A stretch of DNA of 64,000 bases from Solitalea canadensis DSM 3403 (GCF_000242635.2 NC_017770.1:372001-436000), one strand, 5' to 3'; shown: positions 54,329-62,781, counted from the stretch's first letter. The notes: generated from the sequence alone by a model not told the origin. Numbers and translations: made by a program.

Positions 54329-55036
54329 TTATAGACCAGTATTGAACTCGGTGATGTAATTGCAGGGTGAACTAATAACAGGTTCTTCAATAATTGAAGT
54401 CTGGCAGTCCGAAACTTTAAATTTTACCAATTCATCAATATTAACAGGCTCAATTACTTCGGCAGCTAAAACCGGTTCGAATTTGATCAGTTGATTAATA
54501 GATGATTCAGGCTCAACGATATTTTCATGATTAACTTCGGCAGGATTAAATTTAATCAGATCATCCATATCCATAGGTTCTGCAATATTTTCAGTAGCAA
54601 CATCAGTTGATGGCTTGAATGAAATTACCTCATCTAAGAATAATTGATCACTCACATCAACTATTTCAGGTTCAAAACGGATTAACTCGTCAAGAGCTAC
54701 TGAACTTTCGGCGCCGTAACTTATAAGAAGGTCTGAAGCTTTTAGTGTTGAACTTTCATCCATTAATGTTAATGATGAAACTGAAAATTCCGAAGAAGGT
54801 TCAAAAGCAACAGTATTAGTTAGATCTGTACTAAGACCCACAGCTGTATAATTTAATGCCGATGCTTGCTGATTGCTAGCTAATACATTTGCTTCGGCAG
54901 GCATGATAATATCAAAAGTTGGAGTTGTACCTTTTTCAGTGGTATTAAAACGCGAAGAAAAATTAAGTTGTGTAGTTCCTACAGCAGTTAAGGTTGCGAT
55001 GCTAACTACGGTTACGGTTTTAAAGAGCGTTTTCAT
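54329..55036 (-). CDS. Secreted repeat protein of unknown function (paralogue B)
   Basis: This is a paralogue of the protein at 53485, of 235 residues. It begins MKTLFKTVTVVSIATLTAVG, then has the shared LNFSSRFNTTEKGTTPTFDI region (A: FNFSSRFNSSENDTTSTIDI). The six repeats, colinear with A, are LTNTVAFEP, LDELIRFEP, LDEVISFKP, MDDLIKFNP, INQLIKFEP and IDELVKFKV. B ends with about 20 extra residues holding two cysteines (VSDCQTSIIEEPVISSPCNYITEF), absent from A, which could form a disulphide after export. Each gene has its own terminator and its own copy of the upstream element, so the pair is not an operon. No function can be assigned. Confidence 0.65.
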   Translation of the reverse strand: MKTLFKTVTVVSIATLTAVGTTQLNFSSRFNTTEKGTTPTFDIIMPAEANVLASNQQASALNYTAVGLSTDLTNTVAFEPSSEFSVSSLTLMDESSTLKASDLLISYGAESSVALDELIRFEPEIVDVSDQLFLDEVISFKPSTDVATENIAEPMDMDDLIKFNPAEVNHENIVEPESSINQLIKFEPVLAAEVIEPVNIDELVKFKVSDCQTSIIEEPVISSPCNYITEFNTGL

Positions 55037-55095
55037 ATCGAATTAAGTTGTTAGTTGTCAATTTGTTTGTTGTTGGTAGTATGACCCAAAGGTAC

Positions 55096-55117
55096 GGTAC
55101 AAGGTTACACATAGTAC
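55096..55117 (-). promoter_or_regulatory. Conserved upstream element, paralogue B
   Basis: On the plus strand GGTAC, AA, GGTTACACATAGTAC: 20 of 22 bases as in 54201-54222, at the same distance from the start codon. The transcribed leader next to each ATG is also similar (TTAAGTTGTT on the plus strand). Confidence 0.5.
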
Positions 55118-55279
55118 TATATTTTTTGTAACATGGCTATTGTGATGGTGTAACTTCACTATTACTATAACAATGGGTTTATTATCTTGTTTATCAATTT
55201 GTTGTATTTAATCGAATGACAAGCGGCTTTGGGTAGATGTTGCATCCTTAGAAAAAAATAGTTGTAAAATAGCAGTTAG

Positions 55280-55317
55280 AAAAAACCGAAGGCATTTTTT
55301 AATGCCTTCGGTTTTTT
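55280..55317 (-). terminator. Terminator of the SUFU-domain gene
   Basis: AAAAAACCGAAGGCATT (55280-55296) pairs perfectly with 55301-55317 around TTTT. Confidence 0.9.
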
Positions 55318-55350
55318 TATAGATAATAATAAGGAATAAAGAAAAAGTAA

Positions 55351-56004
55351 TTAGGATCTTCGGTTAAGGTCAGTTATTAATAAAGGATTATTAATCTTCA
55401 TTTCTTCAATAAGATTAGCGACTTCCTCGGTAGTAGGGTTAGCTCTGAGTCGCTCTAATTCTTTAGAAGTAATTCCAACCATTTGTAAGAAGGATACCTC
55501 ACCATGTGGAGTGTTTAATTTTCCTAATTCAGGATCAAGGGTAAATACTAATCCGACAATGTCTGTATCAGTATCTAAACGTATTGGTCCGTTCGCCGGC
55601 ACAAAATGATTCTCTTCAAACCATCGGCCGCTTTCATATACATAACGAGCCAAATTATTCATTACTTCGATGGCCCATAAAGGGTCTGTTTTATCTTCTT
55701 CGAATGGTTTTATTCTGAAGGTAAACTCAAATCCCCATTTGCTAAACTGCTCACCAACTTTTTCTTCGTCATAATAAAGTTCAGACATACCGTAGCTGAT
55801 AATATGTCGGTGAAATTCCTGGTTATCCGAATCATAAATGCTGGAACCGTCGATAGGGTCATTTCCTCCCATAGAAAAATGCAAGGCAGGCGCATAATGA
55901 CGAGGTTCCTGGGTTACATAGATTTCTTCAATCCTCTGATCAATAAATGACCAACCTACTGCATCTTCTTCAGTAAACTGGTTTTTGTATTCTTCAAGCG
56001 TCAT
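55351..56004 (-). CDS. Suppressor of fused (SUFU) domain protein
   Basis: This is a cytoplasmic protein of 217 residues that matches the bacterial form of the SUFU domain: HYAPALHFSMGGNDPIDGSSIYDS, ELYYDEEKVGEQFSKWGFEFTFRIKPFEEDKTDPLWAIEVMNNLARYVYESGRWFEENHFVPANGPIRLD, and FTLDPELGKLNTPHGEVSFLQMVGITSKELERL. In animals SUFU restrains Gli factors in Hedgehog signalling; in bacteria the domain is frequent among toxin-immunity proteins, but no toxin gene is next to it here. It is a single gene, divergent from rpsF. The role is unknown. Confidence 0.88.
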   Translation of the reverse strand: MTLEEYKNQFTEEDAVGWSFIDQRIEEIYVTQEPRHYAPALHFSMGGNDPIDGSSIYDSDNQEFHRHIISYGMSELYYDEEKVGEQFSKWGFEFTFRIKPFEEDKTDPLWAIEVMNNLARYVYESGRWFEENHFVPANGPIRLDTDTDIVGLVFTLDPELGKLNTPHGEVSFLQMVGITSKELERLRANPTTEEVANLIEEMKINNPLLITDLNRRS

Positions 56005-56026
56005 AAATCAAAATGTTCTAATGTTT

Positions 56027-56034
56027 CAAAGATA
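56027..56034 (-). promoter_or_regulatory. -7 element of the SUFU-domain gene
   Basis: On the minus strand TATCTTTG, matching TAnnTTTG, 23 bases before the start codon. No clear -33 element. Confidence 0.4.
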
Positions 56035-56097
56035 TATATTTGTAGAATCCCTGCTGAAAAGAACCAAAGTGATAAATGATTTTTAATTAGTTACACG

Positions 56098-56129
56098 CTT
56101 GAAATTCAAAATAAAAATGTCTACATTTG
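56098..56129 (+). promoter_or_regulatory. Promoter of rpsF-rpsR-rplI
   Basis: CTTG at 56098-56101, a 20-base spacer and TACATTTG at 56122-56129. The transcript would begin near 56136, 37 bases before rpsF. Confidence 0.6.
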
Positions 56130-56172
56130 CAGCCCTTTTATAGGTAAAAATTAATTAATTTAAGTACAACAG

Positions 56173-56541
56173 ATGAAGAGTTACGAAAGCGTAATCGTTC
56201 TTACCCCGTTGTTATCAGAAGAAGCTTCGAAAGAAGTTGTTGCCAAATTCAGGAAAGTCCTGACTGATAACGGAGCCGAGATTGTCAATGAAGACAATTG
56301 GGGTTTGAAAAAACTGGCTTACCCAATCCAGAAAAAAACTACAGGTTATTATACTGTAACCGAGTTTAAGGCTTCAGGCGAATTAATTAACAAATTAGAA
56401 GTTGAGTACAAACGTGATGAGCGCGTAATGCGTTTCCTTACTATTGCGTTAGATAAGCACGCTGTTGCTTATGCAGAGCGTAAACGTAAAGGTGAATTGG
56501 CTCCGAAAGCTTCTAAAAAATCAGAAGGAGAAGTAGCATAA
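56173..56541 (+). CDS. rpsF: 30S ribosomal protein S6
   Basis: This is ribosomal protein S6 of the small subunit, 122 residues. It starts [32 protein letters not shown] and continues with [25 protein letters not shown], the two halves of its ferredoxin-like fold; the C-terminus is lysine-rich. It binds 16S rRNA together with S18, which is encoded next. Its stop codon TAA shares its last A with the ATG of rpsR, so translation of the two is coupled. Confidence 0.98.
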   Translation: MKSYESVIVLTPLLSEEASKEVVAKFRKVLTDNGAEIVNEDNWGLKKLAYPIQKKTTGYYTVTEFKASGELINKLEVEYKRDERVMRFLTIALDKHAVAYAERKRKGELAPKASKKSEGEVA

Positions 56542-56804
56542 TGGCAAATCAGAACATTTCATACGTTACCCCTCCAAAAGTTGAGGATAACCGTAAAAAG
56601 TACTGCCGTTTCAAGAAAAATGGTATCAAGTACATCGATTATAAAGATGCGAACTTCTTGTTAAAATTCATTAACGATCAAGGTAAAGTATTACCTCGTC
56701 GTTTAACAGGAACTTCATTAAAATTCCAACGCAAAGTAGCTCAGGCAGTTAAACGTGCTCGTCATATTGCTATTTTGCCTTACGTAACCGATGGTTTAAA
56801 ATAA
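56541..56804 (+). CDS. rpsR: 30S ribosomal protein S18
   Basis: This is ribosomal protein S18, 87 residues, the partner of S6 on the 30S platform. Marks are [64 protein letters not shown]. Only the cysteine in YCRF is present, so this is the non-zinc-binding form. It overlaps rpsF by one base and is followed by rplI after 13 bases. Confidence 0.98.
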   Translation: MANQNISYVTPPKVEDNRKKYCRFKKNGIKYIDYKDANFLLKFINDQGKVLPRRLTGTSLKFQRKVAQAVKRARHIAILPYVTDGLK

Positions 56805-56817
56805 GGAGGGCGCTACA

Positions 56818-57261
56818 ATGGAAGTAATTTTAAAACAAGACGTTAAAGCGCTAGGCGAAAAAGACGATATCGTAAATGTGAAACCAGGTTACGCTCGTAA
56901 CTACTTGATTCCTCAAGGTTTCGCAGTTATTGCAAACGATAGCAACCGCAAAATTTTGGCTGAAAATTTACGCCAAATTGCGTTTAAACAAGATAAATTG
57001 AAAAAAGATGCTGAAGCTATTGCTACAGGCCTAAAAGATGTTAAACTTTCTATCGGTGCTAAAGCTGGTGAAAGCGGTAAAATCTTTGGTGCTGTAAATG
57101 CATTACAAGTTGCTGAAGCTATCAAAAAATTAGGCTTTGAAGTTGATCGTCGTAAGATCACTTTCGAAACTGATGTTAAATTCATTGGTGAGTACATTGC
57201 AAATGTTAACTTACACAAAGAAGTTAAAGTTCAGGTGCCTTTCGAAGTTGTTGCAGAATAA
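56818..57261 (+). CDS. rplI: 50S ribosomal protein L9
   Basis: This is ribosomal protein L9 of the large subunit, 147 residues. The N-terminal RNA-binding domain MEVILKQDVKALGEKDDIVNVKPGYARNYLIPQGFA is followed by a long connecting helix (about 40-75) and the C-terminal domain with KLSIGAKAGESGKIFGAVNALQVAEAIKK. It is the last gene of the rpsF operon. A short GGAGGG stretch lies before the start codon, one of few Shine-Dalgarno-like sequences seen here. Confidence 0.98.
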   Translation: MEVILKQDVKALGEKDDIVNVKPGYARNYLIPQGFAVIANDSNRKILAENLRQIAFKQDKLKKDAEAIATGLKDVKLSIGAKAGESGKIFGAVNALQVAEAIKKLGFEVDRRKITFETDVKFIGEYIANVNLHKEVKVQVPFEVVAE

Positions 57262-57279
57262 TTTCGATTCTATAATATT

Positions 57280-57314
57280 AAAAAACGGTCTCGGCTAAGC
57301 CGAGACCGTTTTTT
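57280..57314 (+). terminator. Terminator of the rpsF operon
   Basis: AAAAAACGGTCTCGGC pairs perfectly with GCCGAGACCGTTTTTT around TAA, 19 bases after rplI. Confidence 0.95.
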
Positions 57315-57455
57315 GTTTTTTATTTTGTTGGTAAGAGAAACGGACCTTTTGCAAACGATTAATAGTTTTAGAAAGAAATCTCACATCCCATTTCTCATAT
57401 CTCAAATCTAAATTCTATTTTAACGCAATCGTTTTACATCAATAAACCTGAATTT

Positions 57456-59693
57456 GTGCTTTTAAAAACATATATAACTAATCCGCGTACATTTATTAAT
57501 CGTGAACGGCAAAACCCCGACATAACCCGTGCATTGGTTTCAATGGTGAGTTTGGTTGGTTTTTTGGTGGTTGCTGAATTAACGGGTCATGTTGATATTG
57601 GTGTTTATGGTGGACTTGCCGCTGAGCTGATATCTTGGGCAAGGGTAACTGGGTCGTTTGCTCACAGAGTTTGGGTAATGATCTTAGGTACATTGGCAGT
57701 TGCTGTTGCTACTTTCTTAGGTACTATTGCCGGTGGAAATATGATTGCCGCAATGGCCTTTTTGGTTGTGGTGGCTTTTTTGTCGGGTATGGCCAGGGGC
57801 CTGGGTGATCATGGTCTTACCTTAGGTACCTTAGCCGTTGTATTGTTTCTTTTAGCCTTGTATGGTCCTAATACACAAGCCATGGCTGAGAAACGAGCTA
57901 TTGCAGTATTATTAGGCGGTGCACTTTCCATTACTTTACGGGTAATTATTTTGTGGCTCTTGAATCCTCAATTGCCTTATGATATTGCTATTTCCAAACC
58001 GTGGACAATCAGCTCTTCTATTATGGGAATGGTTCCGGCGCTTTGTGAGGAGGATGAACATGAAGCTGAAACCAAACTTAATGAAGAGGAAGTAAAACTG
58101 CGTGTGGCAATAAATGATCTCTTGCCTTATTTGCGTAAGGGAGATTCTAAGCTAGTTTCCGTTCGACGTGAATTATTAAAAGTGGTTAGAGCAGGATCAA
58201 GATTTGGTTCAACTGCCATGGCCCTTTTTTATGAAATGGTTCAGGTAGGTAAGCATGAACGTTTAAGTTTCCTGATGCCTACCCTCAAAAATACTTTTCA
58301 AACATTAGAACTGGCCGGATCAACTGTTGGTCATTACTTATTGTCAAAATCTCATGAAGATGAGGAATTGCTGAAAATTCGTATTCAGCGTGTGGAGAAT
58401 ATGGTTCTTATTATTCGTAAGCGTTTGGATGCAGCTGGATTACCAATTGAAGATAAGTTAGAAGTAATGAAGGTGATCTATATGTTTGAGTCTTCGATCA
58501 GTTATTTACATACCGCACTCAACTGGATTGAAAAATTGGATGAGAAGCGGAAAAAACTGTCGTTTGTGACACAATTTCAGCCAAGTATTTCCATTAAGTC
58601 TCAATGGAAAAATACATTGTCTGAGTTCACCGCTGATTCAGAGTTGTTCAGGCATAGTTTACGTTTAACAGTAATTGCAACTTTCTGCCTTTTCTTATAT
58701 TATTTCTTTGAGATACCACGGGGCTATTGGATTGCACTTACGGTAATGGTAGTGTTGCAGCCTGATTTTAGTTCTACCAGGTTAAAGGCTTGGGACAGAG
58801 TTCTGGGGACATTAGGAGGTGTGTTGATAGGGAGTCTCCTTATCCATTACGTAAAATATGAATATGTAATATTTATAGTTATAGCTATTTGTCTGTTCTT
58901 ATTCTTTTACTTTCAGGCGCGTAATTATGCTATTGCTGTATTCTTTTTAACAATAGAACTGGTAGCCCTTATTGACCTTACCTTACCCTATGACTGGCAT
59001 ATTGGGCTTTACAGGATGATGAATACTATTTTAGGAGGAGTTATCGCTGTAGCTTCAGCTTACCTGCTATGGCCGAAATGGCAGCATGTTAAATTGGGGC
59101 ATTTCTTAGGACATGCAATAAAGGCTAATAGAGTTTACCTAATGCAGATTGGTCATGAATTAAAGGAGAAAACCGGTTTTCATGCACGGCTAATTGGACT
59201 AAGAAGAAAAGCAGAAGTGGCTAATCTTAATATGGCTGAAGCTTTAAAAAAGGTTAAGTATGAACCCGGGGCAAGTAAAACATTAATAGCGTTCGGTGAA
59301 AATCTTGCTTTTTATAATGCAAAACTTACCAGAGAGATTACCGCATTTGGAGCAATATTGCCTGGCATTAGTAAAGAGTTTGAATTTCCTATTACGTATT
59401 CACTGATTGATGAATGTGCTAATTTATTGCATGATTTATCCGAATCATTGGAGAATGATCAGCTAATTTGTGTTCGACACTCTTTTACGAGGTTTTTCCT
59501 GGATATAGATAAACGAATAGTTAGCATTCGTGAATCTGTTGCAACAGCAAATGTGGAAGAGCAAAAGAAAATGGAACGTCAGTTACTTGATTATGAACTC
59601 ATCCGTTCTCAGATGGATATCATTACTACTGAAATAGCGGCCATGTGTAATATCTCTGGCAAAGTGGAACTGCAGGCTATCCCGCTTAACTAA
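57456..59693 (+). CDS. FUSC family inner-membrane protein (YccS/YhfK-like)
   Basis: This protein of 745 residues is built as in the fusaric-acid-resistance-like FUSC superfamily: two sets of about six membrane helices (about 25-170 and 400-535), each followed by a cytoplasmic helical region (about 190-370 and 545-745). The second set includes RGYWIALTVMVVLQPDFSSTRLKAWDRVLGTLGGVLIGSLL, the family signature. Members are thought to export aromatic acids or other toxic compounds; nothing here names the substrate. The start is a GTG at 57456, because the next ATG would remove conserved residues before the first helix. Confidence 0.85.
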   Translation: MLLKTYITNPRTFINRERQNPDITRALVSMVSLVGFLVVAELTGHVDIGVYGGLAAELISWARVTGSFAHRVWVMILGTLAVAVATFLGTIAGGNMIAAMAFLVVVAFLSGMARGLGDHGLTLGTLAVVLFLLALYGPNTQAMAEKRAIAVLLGGALSITLRVIILWLLNPQLPYDIAISKPWTISSSIMGMVPALCEEDEHEAETKLNEEEVKLRVAINDLLPYLRKGDSKLVSVRRELLKVVRAGSRFGSTAMALFYEMVQVGKHERLSFLMPTLKNTFQTLELAGSTVGHYLLSKSHEDEELLKIRIQRVENMVLIIRKRLDAAGLPIEDKLEVMKVIYMFESSISYLHTALNWIEKLDEKRKKLSFVTQFQPSISIKSQWKNTLSEFTADSELFRHSLRLTVIATFCLFLYYFFEIPRGYWIALTVMVVLQPDFSSTRLKAWDRVLGTLGGVLIGSLLIHYVKYEYVIFIVIAICLFLFFYFQARNYAIAVFFLTIELVALIDLTLPYDWHIGLYRMMNTILGGVIAVASAYLLWPKWQHVKLGHFLGHAIKANRVYLMQIGHELKEKTGFHARLIGLRRKAEVANLNMAEALKKVKYEPGASKTLIAFGENLAFYNAKLTREITAFGAILPGISKEFEFPITYSLIDECANLLHDLSESLENDQLICVRHSFTRFFLDIDKRIVSIRESVATANVEEQKKMERQLLDYELIRSQMDIITTEIAAMCNISGKVELQAIPLN

Positions 59694-59780
59694 CCTTATT
59701 TTAATTTGCTGAAAAGCAGTTTGTTGTTATTTAATGCATTGTCTTTCGCTGTTAATATGAACAGAGAAAATGTGAATTAT

Positions 59781-59788
59781 TATTTTTG
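59781..59788 (+). promoter_or_regulatory. -7 element of mtgA
   Basis: TATTTTTG fits TAnnTTTG. Seven bases after its G is the ATG at 59795, so the message may have almost no leader. Confidence 0.4.
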
Positions 59789-59794
59789 TGCACT

Positions 59795-60481
59795 ATGTCA
59801 AAAGTCTTTCGTTTTTTAGGTAAAGCTGCACTCTGGTTTTTTGCCATTTCTATACTTTGGGTAATCACCTATCGCTTTGTTCCCGTCCCGCTTACTTTCT
59901 TACAAATGCAGCGCTGTTTTGAACAGAAAGCTGATAGTAAAGAAATGAAGCTGGAAAAGGATTGGGTTTCATTCGATAAAATATCTCCAAATTTACGTCA
60001 GGCTGTTGTTGCATCAGAAGATCAGTTGTTCATGGAACATATGGGTTTTGATTGGGATGCAATGCAGAAGGCTTGGGTTTATAATGCTAAGAAGAAAGGG
60101 AAAAAGATTAAAGGAGGAAGCACTATTTCGCAACAAGTAGCTAAAAATGTATTCTTATGGCAAGGTCGTTCCTACGTTCGAAAAGGCTTTGAGGCTTATT
60201 TTACATTTCTTATTGAAATTTTCTGGTCTAAAAAACGGATTATGGAAGTTTATTTAAATGTGATAGAAATGGGGGATGGGATTTATGGGGCAGAAGCTGC
60301 AGCCCATGAATATTATAATAAAGCTGCAATTGATCTTAGCAAAAAGGAAGCCGCATCAATTGCTGCAATTTTACCAAACCCGCTGAAATGGTCGCCTACA
60401 CGGCCTAATGCACTAGTAAAAAAGAAAACAAAACGGATCATGAGGTTTATGCGTATGCTTGGACCAATTGACTTTGAGTAA
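59795..60481 (+). CDS. mtgA: Monofunctional peptidoglycan glycosyltransferase
   Basis: This is a family 51 glycosyltransferase of 228 residues that polymerises lipid II into glycan strands, without a transpeptidase domain. One N-terminal membrane helix (about 8-30) anchors it with the catalytic part in the periplasm. Motifs in order: VASEDQLFMEHMGFDWDAM with the catalytic glutamate, GGSTISQQVAKNVFLW, KKRIMEVYLNVIEMG and the GAEAAAHEYYNK region. The start ATG at 59795 was preferred to a TTG at 59786, which lies within the -7 element. Confidence 0.95.
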   Translation: MSKVFRFLGKAALWFFAISILWVITYRFVPVPLTFLQMQRCFEQKADSKEMKLEKDWVSFDKISPNLRQAVVASEDQLFMEHMGFDWDAMQKAWVYNAKKKGKKIKGGSTISQQVAKNVFLWQGRSYVRKGFEAYFTFLIEIFWSKKRIMEVYLNVIEMGDGIYGAEAAAHEYYNKAAIDLSKKEAASIAAILPNPLKWSPTRPNALVKKKTKRIMRFMRMLGPIDFE

Positions 60482-60501
60482 TAAAAAATGTTTAAATAAG
60501 A

Positions 60502-60530
60502 AGGGCCGGAAAATCACTTTTTCCGGCCCT
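60502..60530 (+). terminator. Terminator of mtgA
   Basis: AGGGCCGGAAAA (60502-60513) pairs perfectly with 60519-60530 around TCACT; the tail is only partly T-rich. Confidence 0.75.
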
Positions 60531-60628
60531 CCTTATTTATTATGAATATAAATTGCGTATAAATACCTGACATTCAGTGTTGAAATACTCAGATATATGT
60601 AGTAACATTGAGTTTAATTCAAACTCCT

Positions 60629-60730
60629 ATGAAATCTAACAAGCACTACCCTTTTTCTAAATTTGAATATATTGTTATAAGTTTTTTGTTTGTAGCAGTG
60701 CAAGCTCTACTGATAGTCTGGTTTCTTTGA
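60629..60730 (+). CDS. Possible 33-residue single-helix membrane protein
   Basis: An ATG-started frame encodes 33 residues: a polar start (MKSNKHYPFSKFEY) followed by one strongly hydrophobic helix (IVISFLFVAVQALLIVWFL). The charge pattern fits a small membrane protein with the N-terminus inside. Its stop codon abuts the stop codon of the converging gene at 60731. No family is recognised, and at this length the frame could be chance; the amphipathic order of polar head then clean helix is the main argument for it. Confidence 0.35.
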   Translation: MKSNKHYPFSKFEYIVISFLFVAVQALLIVWFL

Positions 60731-61219
60731 TTAGTTAGAAAGTGCTGATGCAAAAACCTGATTATGCCAGCTTTCTTTTAACGGAACTTCCCACATGGTA
60801 GTAAGTTCTTCTTTCGACTTTACAAGGTTATTGAATACTATTGTTTGTTCATTTAAGATTCCGTTTGTTAATAGTTTCTCAAATTCGTCACGACTTACAG
60901 AATAGATGTCCTGATCTATTTTATAAGCAATATTGAATCTGTCAAACAGATTGATATTCAATTCGTTTTCAATTTCTTTCATCAATCTCACTGATTTATC
61001 AATAGAACATCCACTTGCTCCATACTGACTTTCATCAACAGTTAGTATAATGAAACGGTTATATTTAACCTCCGCTTTTGCTTTTAATAAATTATCATGG
61101 GCCGTCCACTCCGTTGCAAAGGCAGTTAATTTATTTTGCAATGTTTCAAATTCCGCGGTTGTTAATTCTCTGTTTGATTGATAGATCCAAACTCTTGAGT
61201 TGTCACTGAATGTATTCAT
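60731..61219 (-). CDS. Conserved Bacteroidota protein of unknown function
   Basis: This cytoplasmic protein of 162 residues belongs to a family found across Bacteroidota. It begins NTFSDNSRVWIYQSNRELTTAEFETLQNKL; the best conserved block is LTVDESQYGASGCSIDKSVRLMKEIENELNINLFDRFNIAY, with QTIVFNNLVKSKEEL near the end. Some databases label relatives ABC transporter ATPase, but there is no Walker A, Walker B or ABC signature, so that label is wrong for this sequence. The invariant GCS..KS segment suggests a ligand or catalytic site; its function is unknown. Confidence 0.8.
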   Translation of the reverse strand: MNTFSDNSRVWIYQSNRELTTAEFETLQNKLTAFATEWTAHDNLLKAKAEVKYNRFIILTVDESQYGASGCSIDKSVRLMKEIENELNINLFDRFNIAYKIDQDIYSVSRDEFEKLLTNGILNEQTIVFNNLVKSKEELTTMWEVPLKESWHNQVFASALSN

Positions 61220-61375
61220 GCTACAAAGATAGTATTAGTTTTAGTTGAATGATTAGCTATAACGATCTATATTAATAAAACGTAAAAGCAGTATTTGTTT
61301 GCAAAATAATGCAATCTTTTACACATACAAGACCATTAAACTCTTCCCTTCAAGCTAAAAAAATTATCTTTGGTT

Positions 61376-62749
61376 ATGAAACTACCTCCTCCGTTTAAAT
61401 TACGTATGGCTGAATTTTTGGGTCCCGAACTTGAAAAGTTTATTGATTCCCTTAGTTCAGAATCTCCTGTTAGCATTCGAGTCAATAAGAATAAATATCC
61501 ATTTGATATTGCTTATAAACCTATTCCATGGACAACAACCGGTTATTACCTTCCGGAGCGTCCTTCGTTTACAGCAGATCCTTTACTTCACGGTGGAGCT
61601 TATTATGTACAAGAGGCAAGCTCAATGTTTGTTGAACAGGCGGTTCGACAGGTTTTTTCTGAACGAAGTGGTTTCAATGTGCTGGACTTATGTGCTGCAC
61701 CAGGAGGTAAGTCAACTCATTTAGCCGCATTGTTTGATGAAGATAGTTTAATTGTTTCCAATGAAGTCATTAAGAGTAGAGTTACTATTTTATCTGAAAA
61801 TATTCAAAAATGGGGGACAGGTAATGTAGTGGTAACAAATAATGATCCGAAAGACTTTAAAGATATTAAAGGTTTCTTTGATTGTATTGTTGTTGATGCT
61901 CCATGTTCAGGTGAAGGAATGTTTCGTAAAAATGAATCAGCAATTGATGAATGGTCAGAAGATAATGTACAATTATGTGCACAACGTCAACGCCGCATTT
62001 TAGCAGATATTTGGTCATCTTTAAAGCCAGGTGGTGTGTTAATTTATAGTACCTGTACCTATAGCCCGAATGAGAATGAAGAAAACCTTGCATGGCTATG
62101 TGAAAATTATGAAGCCGAGAATCTTACCATAAAGCTTGATGATAACTGGAGAATAAAGGAGAGTACACATTCAGGATTTACAGGTTATCGTTTTTATCCT
62201 CATGAAACACAAGGAGAAGGGTTTTTCCTTGCTATCGTTAGAAAGAAGGGTGAACTCGGAAAAGAATTTAAGTACCCTAAGAAAAAAGGTAAAAGCTTAT
62301 TCGTTCCTATGGATGCTAAAGCCATAGCTCCGTTCAGTGGATTACTTCTCATGCCTGAAAAATGGAAGTACTTTCTTAAAAATGATATGGTGTCTTTATT
62401 TCCGGCAATAAAAAGCAAAGAAGTTGAATACCTGATCGATGCGTTAAATGTGATTTATGCCGGTGTTGAAGTGGGTCAGTTAACCAAAAAGGAGTTCAGG
62501 CCAGAGCATGCTTTAGCCTTGTTTGGGGAGCTAAACAAAAATTATTTTTCGGTCATTGAGGTTAATAAAGAAACTGCTTTGAAGTTTTTACGCAAAGACG
62601 ATCAGGTTTTTGAAAAAGCGATAGAAGGATGGAGTTTATTAACCTATAATGGTATCGGGCTGGGCTGGGTAAAAAAAGTGGGGAATAGATTTAATAACTA
62701 TTATCCTAAAGAATGGCGTATACGATTATCCCTGGATAAAATGATTTAA
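61376..62749 (+). CDS. RsmB/NOP-family (RsmF-like) RNA cytosine-5 methyltransferase
   Basis: This is an S-adenosylmethionine-dependent enzyme of 457 residues that makes 5-methylcytosine in rRNA or tRNA. The SAM-binding loop is LDLCAAPGGKSTHLAAL near residue 103; the two cysteines used by the family are C177 in DAPCSGEGMFRKN and C227 in YSTCTYSPNENE. After the catalytic part (to about 290) comes an RsmF-type C-terminal region with a PUA-like end (GWSLLTYNGIGLGWVKKVGNRFNNYYPKEWRIR). The length and tail match RsmF more than RsmB. The start is the ATG at 61376; a TTG two codons earlier is open. Confidence 0.9.
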   Translation: MKLPPPFKLRMAEFLGPELEKFIDSLSSESPVSIRVNKNKYPFDIAYKPIPWTTTGYYLPERPSFTADPLLHGGAYYVQEASSMFVEQAVRQVFSERSGFNVLDLCAAPGGKSTHLAALFDEDSLIVSNEVIKSRVTILSENIQKWGTGNVVVTNNDPKDFKDIKGFFDCIVVDAPCSGEGMFRKNESAIDEWSEDNVQLCAQRQRRILADIWSSLKPGGVLIYSTCTYSPNENEENLAWLCENYEAENLTIKLDDNWRIKESTHSGFTGYRFYPHETQGEGFFLAIVRKKGELGKEFKYPKKKGKSLFVPMDAKAIAPFSGLLLMPEKWKYFLKNDMVSLFPAIKSKEVEYLIDALNVIYAGVEVGQLTKKEFRPEHALALFGELNKNYFSVIEVNKETALKFLRKDDQVFEKAIEGWSLLTYNGIGLGWVKKVGNRFNNYYPKEWRIRLSLDKMI

Positions 62750-62781
62750 AATTCTGAATACACTACCGTAAACTGATTAAC

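Larger units (their letters stand above)
55037..55350. other. Intergenic region between the repeat-protein genes and the SUFU gene
   Basis: 314 bases without a gene. It holds the conserved element at 55096-55117 near its left end, nothing recognisable in the middle, and the SUFU terminator at its right end. Confidence 0.6.

Noticed and set aside
53485-55036. Adjacent repeat-protein genes as an assembly duplication
   Set aside because: The two copies differ throughout, including different C-termini and terminators, so the duplication is old and real.
60731-61219. ABC transporter ATPase label used for relatives of this protein
   Set aside because: No Walker A, Walker B or signature motif is present and the protein has only 162 residues.
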